Both the position numbers and the translations under genes were made by a program. A stretch of 5,478 nucleotides of DNA, from positions 1-5,478 of the forward strand of contig JBBIJH010000182.1 in the NCBI GenBank assembly GCA_037446075.1, read 5' to 3'. Below the pieces are notes generated by a model, which was given only the letters and a program-made list of their open reading frames with translations, searched no databases and was not told where the DNA came from. Below are positions 1 through 5,478 of the stretch, piece after piece (position 1 is the stretch's first letter; each line of letters begins with the position of its first letter). The DNA is from JBBIJH01 sp037446075 (GTDB lineage: Bacteria; Bacteroidota; Ignavibacteria; UBA10030; JAHEZR01).

Positions 1-1389
1 GATGGCTTCCGCGGCCTTCCTCCCATCTCGCATCGCAAGGATTACCGTTGCGCCGCCACGCGAAAGGTCGCCTCCGGCGTATACACCCGCTCGACTCGTC
101 TTCCCTGAATCATCTACAATCACCGTCCCCCACTTTGACACGCTGAGGTCGGGGGTAGTCTGTTGCAAGATCGGATTTGGCTTCTGACCGATAGCAACAA
201 TCACTGTGTCAACTTGCATGAAGAACTCCGCCCCCTCAATCGGCACGGGGCGCCGCCTCCCTCTCTCATCCGGTTCCCCGAGAGCCATCTTCTGACAGAT
301 CATCTCGTTCACCCAGCCATTCGAATTCCCGAGGATGTGCACAGGAGCTGTCAAGACGTGGAACTCCACTCCCTCTTCCAGCGCATGCTGGACCTCTTCC
401 CTCCGTGCAGGCATCTCAGCAAAGGAGCGGCGATAGACGAGGTACACCTTTTCAGGCCCGAGACGAATCGCGGTTCGTGCCGCATCCATCGCCGTGTCGC
501 CACCGCCAACGACCGCGACCCGCTTCCCGATTTTCACAGGTGTATCAAACTCTGGAAATCGATACCCCTTCATGAAGTTGACACGCGTGAGGAATTCACT
601 GGAAGAATACACTCCACTCAGATTCTCCCCCGGTATGCCCATGAAATTCGGCGTCCCTGCTCCCGTCGCAAGGAATACGGCAGCAAATCCCCACTGATCC
701 ATCAGCTCGTCGATCGTCGCCGTACGACCGACAATGAAGTTCGTCACGATTTCCACACCGAGCTTTTCCAGCCGATCAGCCTCGATGTCGAGAAGGGTCT
801 TCGGAAGACGGAACTCGGGAATCCCGTATTGAAGAACTCCGCCGATGGCATGCAGTGCTTCGAACATCGTTACTTTATAGCCATGCAGTGCCAGCGCGGC
901 GGCACAGGTCAGGCCGGCAGGGCCGGATCCAACGATTGCAACTTTTTCTTCTCGATGCTCCTGAATCTTCGCTACCCGGAACCAGCCGTTCTCCAATTCT
1001 CGATCCGCGACGAACCGTTCAAGTTTTCCAATCGCAACCGGCTCATAATTCTTGCCGAGAAGGCACGTTTTCTCGCATTGATTTTCCTGTGGGCAAACCC
1101 GTCCGCAGATCATCGGGAGATAGTTTGTCTCGCGGATCTTTTCAATCGCACCCCGGTAGTCTCTCTCCAGAATCAGCTTGATAAAGGAAGGGATATCGAC
1201 ATCGACCGGACACCCATCGATGCACGTTGGCTTCTTGCAGTCAATGCAACGGTCTGCCTCGATGAGGGCGAGTTCCTCATTAAAGCCGAAAGAGACTTCT
1301 TGAAAATTTCTCCTTCGTACCTCGGCTGGCTGCTCAATTGCATGCTGCCGCGGGATTTTCACCTTGTCTTTTTTTGCGGTTCCTATCAT
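1..1389 (-). CDS. nfnB: NfnB, large subunit of electron-bifurcating NADH-dependent ferredoxin:NADP+ oxidoreductase (3' end cut by window edge)
   Basis: This is the NADPH-binding, glutamate-synthase-small-subunit-like subunit of the cytoplasmic Nfn complex, which links NADH, NADPH and reduced ferredoxin by flavin-based electron bifurcation. I translated the minus strand by hand: 463 sense codons run from ATG 1389 to the left edge with no stop. Seen in order: an N-terminal Fe-S domain with C48, C51, C56 and C60 and a second group C95, C99, C105 and C109, which fits two [4Fe-4S] clusters; a FAD Rossmann motif GSGPAG (154-159); an NAD(P) motif GGGDTA (295-300); an arginine-rich stretch YRRSFAEMPARREE (319-332) suited to the NADPH phosphate; and the C-terminal FAD signature AGGD (438-441). 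Family members are about 460-480 aa, so only a few residues are probably missing. The start codon overlaps the nfnA stop (ATGA), implying translational coupling. A GAGG lies 3 nt upstream of the ATG and an AGGGG 10 nt upstream. Glutamate synthase small subunit (GltD) is the main alternative name, but adjacency to nfnA favours NfnB. Confidence 0.95.
   Translation of the reverse strand, partial: MIGTAKKDKVKIPRQHAIEQPAEVRRRNFQEVSFGFNEELALIEADRCIDCKKPTCIDGCPVDVDIPSFIKLILERDYRGAIEKIRETNYLPMICGRVCPQENQCEKTCLLGKNYEPVAIGKLERFVADRELENGWFRVAKIQEHREEKVAIVGSGPAGLTCAAALALHGYKVTMFEALHAIGGVLQYGIPEFRLPKTLLDIEADRLEKLGVEIVTNFIVGRTATIDELMDQWGFAAVFLATGAGTPNFMGIPGENLSGVYSSSEFLTRVNFMKGYRFPEFDTPVKIGKRVAVVGGGDTAMDAARTAIRLGPEKVYLVYRRSFAEMPARREEVQHALEEGVEFHVLTAPVHILGNSNGWVNEMICQKMALGEPDERGRRRPVPIEGAEFFMQVDTVIVAIGQKPNPILQQTTPDLSVSKWGTVIVDDSGKTSRAGVYAGGDLSRGGATVILAMRDGRKAAEAI
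1386..1389 (-). other. ATGA stop/start overlap of nfnA and nfnB
   Basis: The TGA stop of nfnA (1386-1388) and the ATG of nfnB (1387-1389) share bases. This arrangement usually indicates translational coupling and suits two subunits made in equal amounts. Confidence 0.9.
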
Positions 1390-2261
1390 CGGCCTCGCAC
1401 CCCTGGGTTGCATTCCTGGAGAGTCTCTTCTCTTTTCGGCATTCTCTCGAATGCTTCGTCTGCCAGCTTCTCCAGATCTCGATAGGTGTTGTTACGTTTG
1501 ATCAACTCATCATAGTCAACCAGATGGCCGTCGAATTCCGGGCCGTCCACGCACGCGAATTTCATCTCGCCACCCACCGTCACACGGCATCCACCGCACA
1601 TCCCCGTCCCGTCCAACATGATCGGGTTCAGGCTCACATAGGTTTTGATCTTGCAGGGTTTGGTGAGTTCGGACACCGCCTTCATCATTGCTACAGGGCC
1701 AATTGCGTAGACTGCATCAAGATGGAGTCCGGACGTAATCATCGCCCGAAGCTCATCCGTAACGAACCCTCGTCTTCCTTTTGACCCATCTTCCGTTGTA
1801 ATGGAGACCGCGTCGCAGCATCGCTCCATTTCTCTTTCGAGGATAACGAGATTCTCCGACCGAGCACCAATGATCGTGTACACTGTGTTTCCTTTTTCTC
1901 TCAGCGCCTTCGCAATCGGGAAGACCTCTGCGGTCCCAACTCCCCCTCCGATGCACACTGTGGTTCCGAAGTGTTCAATGGGGCAAGGGTTGCCCAGCGG
2001 CCCCACCACATCCCGCAAACAATCTCCTTCTTCATACGTACTCATCAGCTTCGTCGTCTTTCCAACTGCCTGAACAATCAGCGTGATCGTCCCTTGCTCA
2101 GGATCAGCATCAACGATAGTCAGAGGGATCCGCTCTCCGTGTTCATCAACGCGGACAATGACGAAGTGTCCGGGCTTTCGTTTTCGTGGAATCAGTGGAG
2201 CTTCGATCACAAATTCAGTGATGTGAGGGGCTAATGAGTATTTTCGGACTATTCGATGCAT
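1386..2261 (-). CDS. nfnA: NfnA, FAD/[2Fe-2S] subunit of electron-bifurcating NADH-dependent ferredoxin:NADP+ oxidoreductase
   Basis: This 291-aa protein is the NADH-binding subunit of the Nfn complex and belongs to the ferredoxin-NADP+ reductase/PyrK (dihydroorotate dehydrogenase electron-transfer subunit) family. Visible motifs: an N-terminal FAD-binding barrel with PGHFVIVR (30-37) and RIPLTI (44-49); a nucleotide-binding glycine loop GGGVGTAEVFPIAKAL (105-120); and a C-terminal [2Fe-2S] site DGTGMCGGC (217-225) with a distal cysteine C237. In NfnA proteins the first ligand is an aspartate instead of the cysteine of PyrK; D217, C222, C225 and C237 fit this. The length is close to the usual 280 or so. 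The start is ATG 2261: an in-frame TGA four codons upstream rules out an earlier start, although the ribosome-binding site is weak (GGAT about 10 nt away). It follows the ferredoxin gene after 21 bp and overlaps nfnB by 4 bp. PyrK or the sulfide dehydrogenase beta subunit are less likely names, given the nfnB neighbour. Confidence 0.95.
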   Translation of the reverse strand: MHRIVRKYSLAPHITEFVIEAPLIPRKRKPGHFVIVRVDEHGERIPLTIVDADPEQGTITLIVQAVGKTTKLMSTYEEGDCLRDVVGPLGNPCPIEHFGTTVCIGGGVGTAEVFPIAKALREKGNTVYTIIGARSENLVILEREMERCCDAVSITTEDGSKGRRGFVTDELRAMITSGLHLDAVYAIGPVAMMKAVSELTKPCKIKTYVSLNPIMLDGTGMCGGCRVTVGGEMKFACVDGPEFDGHLVDYDELIKRNNTYRDLEKLADEAFERMPKREETLQECNPGVRGR

Positions 2262-2282
2262 GTAGTTCGGTCATCCAGCCAA

Positions 2283-2558
2283 TTAGTGGTAAATATCGTG
2301 GACGGAGGTTCCACATCTCTCCCCATCGTCGCGGATAGAGTCAACGGGGCAAAGCTCCATTGCCTCATCGCACTGCAGTTCTTCCTGCGGTGTACTGGGC
2401 TGCTTGTACACATAGTAGTACGATGCGTCGTCGTTATACGTGAAGTTGTTGATGGCGGCGGATAAACAAAGCCCACAACCGTTACATGTATCCACGACGT
2501 AGTACTTTCCCGGCGCATTCTCCACCAGCCGGTGTGCTTCCTGTTGCGCCGTTTCCAT
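2283..2558 (-). CDS. Small single-cluster [4Fe-4S] ferredoxin
   Basis: This is a 91-aa acidic soluble protein. The motif CNGCGLC (C25, C28, C31) followed much later by LCPVDSI (C70) is the CX2CX2C...CP pattern of single-cluster [4Fe-4S] ferredoxins; a second cluster motif is absent. Between them is a tyrosine-rich, acidic stretch (41-51). Two extra cysteines (C63, C82) are not part of the standard ligand set and might form a disulfide, as in some single-cluster ferredoxins. The start ATG 2558 is preceded by a strong Shine-Dalgarno sequence (AAGGAGG, 5 nt spacing). It sits 26 bp after ccmF and 21 bp before nfnA, so I infer that it is a low-potential electron donor or acceptor for NfnAB. The family call is firm; the partner assignment is inference from position. 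Confidence 0.9.
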   Translation of the reverse strand: METAQQEAHRLVENAPGKYYVVDTCNGCGLCLSAAINNFTYNDDASYYYVYKQPSTPQEELQCDEAMELCPVDSIRDDGERCGTSVHDIYH

Positions 2559-2563
2559 AGGAC

Positions 2564-2570
2564 CCTCCTT
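2564..2570 (-). promoter_or_regulatory. Ribosome-binding site of the ferredoxin gene
   Basis: AAGGAGG on the minus strand lies 5 nt before ATG 2558. It is the strongest Shine-Dalgarno match in the window and contrasts with the weak site of nfnA, which suggests the ferredoxin is made in larger amounts than the Nfn subunits (inference). Confidence 0.85.
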
Positions 2571-2584
2571 TCGACTGGCCTCCT

Positions 2585-4945
2585 TCAGTCGTTGAACTTC
2601 TCCTCTACAACGGGTTCGGGCACAAGCTCCTTCCTCATTTCTTTCTTGGAGTTTGCGCTATTTCCGCGACGAGTTGCTTGCTGAAATTCATCTGCTCCTT
2701 GCACCAGAGTTTCTTTCTGCCGTCGTTTGATTGCGACGTACAGTCCTATGAGAACCAGCGCGGCCGCAATCCAAACCAGGCTGATGAACGGTTTTAGGCT
2801 AGCTTCAATCACAAGAATGTCGCTTTCGGAATCCTTTGGAGATTGTTCACGCAAGCCGACGACATTCACTTGGATTCGCGAGCTTTTCGATTCTGCATCG
2901 ACGTTCATCGCGAGCAACTGGAATCCAAGCTTGCCATCCTTCAGCATTGCCGTCTTTGGCTCAGGTTGCTGGCCTTCTCTATAGGTTGTAACAGGAATGA
3001 CCTGCTCTTTCTTTCCAGCCCGCTCCACCTCCAGCACGGCGCCAACAACGAACCCTCCTCCCGAAGCCATCTCTTCCTTCCCGTGCTGTGTCATGTCAAA
3101 GCGAAGGAACGTTACTCTCATGTCCCCAATGTTTTTCGGCTCTCCCTTTGTGAGTTCGAAAAGATCGTTGGCATACTGACGTCCGGACCCTCCCTCTAGA
3201 GAAACTGGTTCGATGTAAAAGTCCTTTGTTAGAAAGCTCGCGTAGTCAGGATTCCGCATGAGGTTGTCATTATAGGAACTCTGGAACATCACCGGCTCGA
3301 GTCGGAACCTCTTCCCATCCTTCTCGACGTTCACCAAAAACTTCCACCTGCCATCCTTCATCGGATAGGCGCCGAGATATGTGAGTTGGTATCCGAATAC
3401 TTCTCGAGGTTCGTTGACGGTCAAGGACGTCGTTTGCTTTTGTCCGTAGTGTCCAGAGCCAAGAATTCCGAGCAGCAAAAGTGCAATCCCGACATGGGCA
3501 AGCGGACCTCCGAGTGATCTTGGATTCTCCTTCACGATGTGATAGACCATGGCCACATTGATAAAGAAGGCGAAGAACGCTGCGAACCCGAGCGCTCCAA
3601 TCTGCCATTCACGAACTCCAGCAGAAACGAGGACGACGAGAGCCGCCGCCGACGCGACAAATGGAAGGGCTATCTTCTGGAGGAGCTCTTTGCGTGATTC
3701 CTGGTGCCATCGCAGCTTCAAGCTGACGCCGAGAACCAGTGCCATCAAGATCGCGATTGGGAGATTTACTTTATCATAGAACGCCGGCTCCAGAGAAGCG
3801 CTTGCCAGAATGGGCCAGCTCGTCCCGAAGAAGATCACAAGAGCGCTGGCACCTAACATAGCCACGCCGATGGTGACGAATGATTCCTTCGTCACAAAAC
3901 CAGTGGGCTGAGCCAATGCCTTCATCTCTTTCCATCGACGAGCCATCAGACCGAATCCGAGTCCACCCATACTCGCCATCCAGAGAATGAGGAGAGTATA
4001 AACAAGAGCCCCGGGGTCTGTGAAAGAGTGTACGGAAGCCGAGCCTAGGACTCCACTTCGCGTCAAGAAGGTGCTGTAGATCACGAGCAGGAATGTGAGA
4101 ACGGCGAGGAAGAAGTTTGTCCGCATCAACTTGCCTGTCTTCTTCTGGACAATCATCGTGTGGAGAAGAGCCGCTCCGGTGATCCAGGGAATCAAGGAGG
4201 AGTTCTCGACGGGATCCCAACCCCACCAGCCTCCCCAACCCAGCACACCGTAGGCCCAGTATCCGCCCAGCATGAGACCAGCCCCGAGTGCAAGCACAGC
4301 GAACAATACCCATGGCAATGAGTATGTCAGCCAGTCGGTAAACCTGCGTCGCCATAGCGCACCGACAGCAAACGAAAACGGAACTGCGGCTGCTGCAAAT
4401 CCAAGGAAGAGCACCGGAGGATGAGCAACCATCCAGAAATTCTGCAGAAGTGGGTTGAGGCCTCGACCATCGGTGGGAACGCTTCCCGGAGGAACTTGAC
4501 CCGGGTAAGCATCCCAAATATACTTGAAGGGAGATTTTGTGATGAGCATGAGAAGGAGAAATGCCTGCACGAAGGCGTAGACGGACATTATTTCCCCCTC
4601 GATATGTCTCTTTCGTGTGAAACTCAAGACAAAGATGCCGATCACCGACCCGCAGAAGGTCCAGAAGAGAAAACTCCCCTCCTGGCCAGCCCAGAATGTC
4701 GAGATCAGCAAGTGAATCGGCAAATCCTTCGAACTATAGCCGTAGATGTAGGCGTACTCGAAGCGATGCTGGAGAATAAAAAGAAGGAGGAGAAAAGAAG
4801 AGACCATTACAGCCACCACCATCGCGTGGAAGGTTCGACGCGCAAGCTTCAACGTCTCCTTTTTCTTCGTAACAGCTTGGTAGTAGCTCCATGCAGAGAG
4901 TAGTGCCGCGACAAACGCGATCCAGACAACACCTGTTCCGATCAT
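2585..4945 (-). CDS. ccmF: CcmF-type cytochrome c haem lyase (System I cytochrome c maturation), long form
   Basis: This is a polytopic inner-membrane protein of 786 aa that takes haem from holo-CcmE and ligates it to CXXCH cysteines of apocytochromes on the outer face of the membrane. About 15-16 hydrophobic segments are visible. The WWD haem-handling signature lies at about 236-254 (WGGWWGWDPVENSSLIPW). The four conserved histidines fit H175 (in HPP), H262 (LLH), H306 (SVHSF) and H484 (LAHVG), matching the P-His and TM-His positions known in E. coli CcmF. NPLLQNFWMVAHPP (164-177) and TRSGVLGSASVHSF (295-308) are typical. A large extracytoplasmic domain (about 498-716) precedes the last membrane helix (717-738) and a charged 48-residue tail. 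E. coli CcmF is about 650 aa, so this is a long version. Start ATG 4945 has a strong Shine-Dalgarno sequence (GAGGAGG, 6 nt spacing). It follows a multihaem cytochrome gene, a plausible client, after 36 bp. The NrfE paralogue is the main alternative, but no nrfA-like gene is seen. Confidence 0.95.
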   Translation of the reverse strand: MIGTGVVWIAFVAALLSAWSYYQAVTKKKETLKLARRTFHAMVVAVMVSSFLLLLFILQHRFEYAYIYGYSSKDLPIHLLISTFWAGQEGSFLFWTFCGSVIGIFVLSFTRKRHIEGEIMSVYAFVQAFLLLMLITKSPFKYIWDAYPGQVPPGSVPTDGRGLNPLLQNFWMVAHPPVLFLGFAAAAVPFSFAVGALWRRRFTDWLTYSLPWVLFAVLALGAGLMLGGYWAYGVLGWGGWWGWDPVENSSLIPWITGAALLHTMIVQKKTGKLMRTNFFLAVLTFLLVIYSTFLTRSGVLGSASVHSFTDPGALVYTLLILWMASMGGLGFGLMARRWKEMKALAQPTGFVTKESFVTIGVAMLGASALVIFFGTSWPILASASLEPAFYDKVNLPIAILMALVLGVSLKLRWHQESRKELLQKIALPFVASAAALVVLVSAGVREWQIGALGFAAFFAFFINVAMVYHIVKENPRSLGGPLAHVGIALLLLGILGSGHYGQKQTTSLTVNEPREVFGYQLTYLGAYPMKDGRWKFLVNVEKDGKRFRLEPVMFQSSYNDNLMRNPDYASFLTKDFYIEPVSLEGGSGRQYANDLFELTKGEPKNIGDMRVTFLRFDMTQHGKEEMASGGGFVVGAVLEVERAGKKEQVIPVTTYREGQQPEPKTAMLKDGKLGFQLLAMNVDAESKSSRIQVNVVGLREQSPKDSESDILVIEASLKPFISLVWIAAALVLIGLYVAIKRRQKETLVQGADEFQQATRRGNSANSKKEMRKELVPEPVVEEKFND

Positions 4946-4951
4946 TGTAGG

Positions 4952-4958
4952 CCTCCTC
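4952..4958 (-). promoter_or_regulatory. Ribosome-binding site of ccmF
   Basis: GAGGAGG on the minus strand lies 6 nt before ATG 4945. It fixes the ccmF start and lies in the 36-bp gap after the cytochrome stop codon. Confidence 0.85.
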
Positions 4959-4981
4959 GCCTCTTTTGAATATCTTGACTC

Positions 4982-5478
4982 CTAAAAGTCCCGTTCCGCT
5001 CCAAACACGTTGAGTTTTCCGTTCATGTGCTTGGTCTTGTCGATGAAATTCAGGTTTGCATCCACGATTCCCACATGGCACACAGAGCACTGGGTCGTGT
5101 TTGGATGAGTGCCTCCTCGGGCTGAGGTCTTGGGCAGTGCTCTCTCCGCCAGCGTTGGCTTTGTCACATCCCCATGACAGGTCCCGCAACGTGCCTCGCC
5201 TGTTCCCACGGAAGTCCACACCGCGGAATAGTTGTTTCCGTTCTTGAAATCCCCATGACAGTATGTGTTGCTGCATTTGAGCGTGCCGGAATCCCATGCC
5301 GTCGCCGGTCTCGTTGTTGGCAAGGAGATGTCGTAATCAACTGTCGTTGGCTCGTTCGTCACTGTGTTTGCAAGGGAGTCAACAAAAACCACTTCTGCAG
5401 GAGGACCGGTATCGACATGCCCTGCAACATAAACGTTGACGGGAAACCCATGACACTCTTAGCACCGAACGCCATCCG
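4982..5478 (-). CDS. Multihaem c-type cytochrome with CX4CH and CX2CH motifs, C-terminal part, interrupted by an in-frame TAA
   Basis: The 5' part lies beyond the right edge. Downstream of the interruption the frame encodes three haem motifs: CSNTYCH (5255-5275, a CX4CH site), CGTCH (5174-5188) and CSVCH (5075-5089). It ends with GKLNVFGAERDF and a TAG stop. A fourth motif further upstream reads C-stop-E-C-H (5450-5464), with TAA at 5459-5461. Coding character continues on both sides: the segment after that motif (GFPVNVYVAGHVDTGPPAEV) resembles inter-haem linkers in this family. The alternation of CX4CH and CX2CH is typical of Geobacter-type periplasmic or outer-surface cytochromes used in respiration on extracellular acceptors. 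The only in-frame start after the TAA is a GTG at 5392 with no ribosome-binding site, so a separate short gene starting there is unlikely. Probable role: extracytoplasmic electron transfer. Substrate and total haem count cannot be told. Confidence 0.85.
5459..5461 (-). other. In-frame TAA stop inside a haem c-binding motif
   Basis: Read on the minus strand, the codons TGC TAA GAG TGT CAT GGG (5447-5464) give C-stop-E-C-H-G, in the same frame as the three downstream haem motifs. A single base change from AAA, CAA, GAA, TAC or TAT would give an ordinary CXECH site. The stop could be a true nonsense mutation or a sequencing or assembly error; recoding is much less likely. Confidence 0.85.

Noticed and set aside
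163..1485. A 440-codon plus-strand open frame, the longest in the left third of the window.
   Set aside because: It lies fully antisense to nfnB and the end of nfnA. Its translation shows no recognisable domain, whereas the minus strand gives a textbook NfnB with Fe-S, FAD and NADPH motifs. It is a by-product of codon composition.
2262..2282. A possible alternative start ATG at 2274-2272 upstream of nfnA.
   Set aside because: It is in a different frame from nfnA, and the nfnA frame has a TGA in this gap.
3774..4517. A 247-codon minus-strand frame overlapping ccmF in another register.
   Set aside because: It lies wholly inside ccmF and its translation is arginine/serine-rich with no domain; a shadow frame.
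4734..5297. A 187-codon minus-strand frame spanning the cytochrome end and ccmF start.
   Set aside because: It is out of frame with both genes, whose motifs are clear, and has no recognisable content or ribosome-binding site.
4982..5392. A short separate cytochrome gene starting at GTG 5392.
   Set aside because: There is no ribosome-binding site or signal peptide, and family-like coding sequence with a haem motif continues upstream in the same frame. It is better read as the 3' part of a longer interrupted gene.
5459..5461. TAA as a reassigned sense codon in this organism.
   Set aside because: The other genes contain no in-frame TAA, and the ferredoxin gene ends in TAA at a position that matches the family's length.
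1..5478. CRISPR arrays, tRNA or rRNA genes, insertion sequences, long repeats or terminator hairpins.
   Set aside because: None seen on reading both strands; almost every base is inside the five protein genes.

Overview
The window is a gene-dense, single-strand stretch. All five genes read on the minus strand, in the order multihaem cytochrome c (C-terminal part) -> ccmF -> ferredoxin -> nfnA -> nfnB (nearly complete, cut by the left edge). Gaps are 36, 26 and 21 bp, followed by a 4-bp ATGA overlap. This looks like one transcription unit: no gap is large enough for an obvious promoter or terminator, and no stretch over 40 bp lacks a gene.

The right part (about 2585-5478) concerns c-type cytochromes. 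The end of a multihaem cytochrome with CX4CH and CX2CH motifs, of a kind common in Geobacter-like metal reducers and other environmental anaerobes, is followed by a large CcmF-type haem lyase. The lyase carries the WWD signature and the four conserved histidines. The cytochrome reading frame contains an in-frame TAA exactly inside a haem-binding motif (C-stop-E-C-H). This is the most notable anomaly in the window.

The left part (1-2558) concerns cytoplasmic low-potential electron transfer. A small single-cluster [4Fe-4S] ferredoxin is followed by both subunits of NfnAB, the flavin-based electron-bifurcating NADH-dependent reduced ferredoxin:NADP+ oxidoreductase. The nfnB frame stays open for 463 codons up to the window edge and is masked on the opposite strand by a long antisense ORF that is not a gene.

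Together the genes suggest an anaerobic or facultative bacterium of roughly balanced GC that has System I (Ccm) cytochrome c maturation, extracytoplasmic multihaem cytochromes and a ferredoxin/NAD(P)H redox economy. The CcmF sequence resembles, from memory only, those of the Bacteroidota/Ignavibacteria and neighbouring FCB lineages; the taxonomic guess is weak. The families are individually known. The potentially new points are their linkage in one operon and the stop codon within the haem motif.
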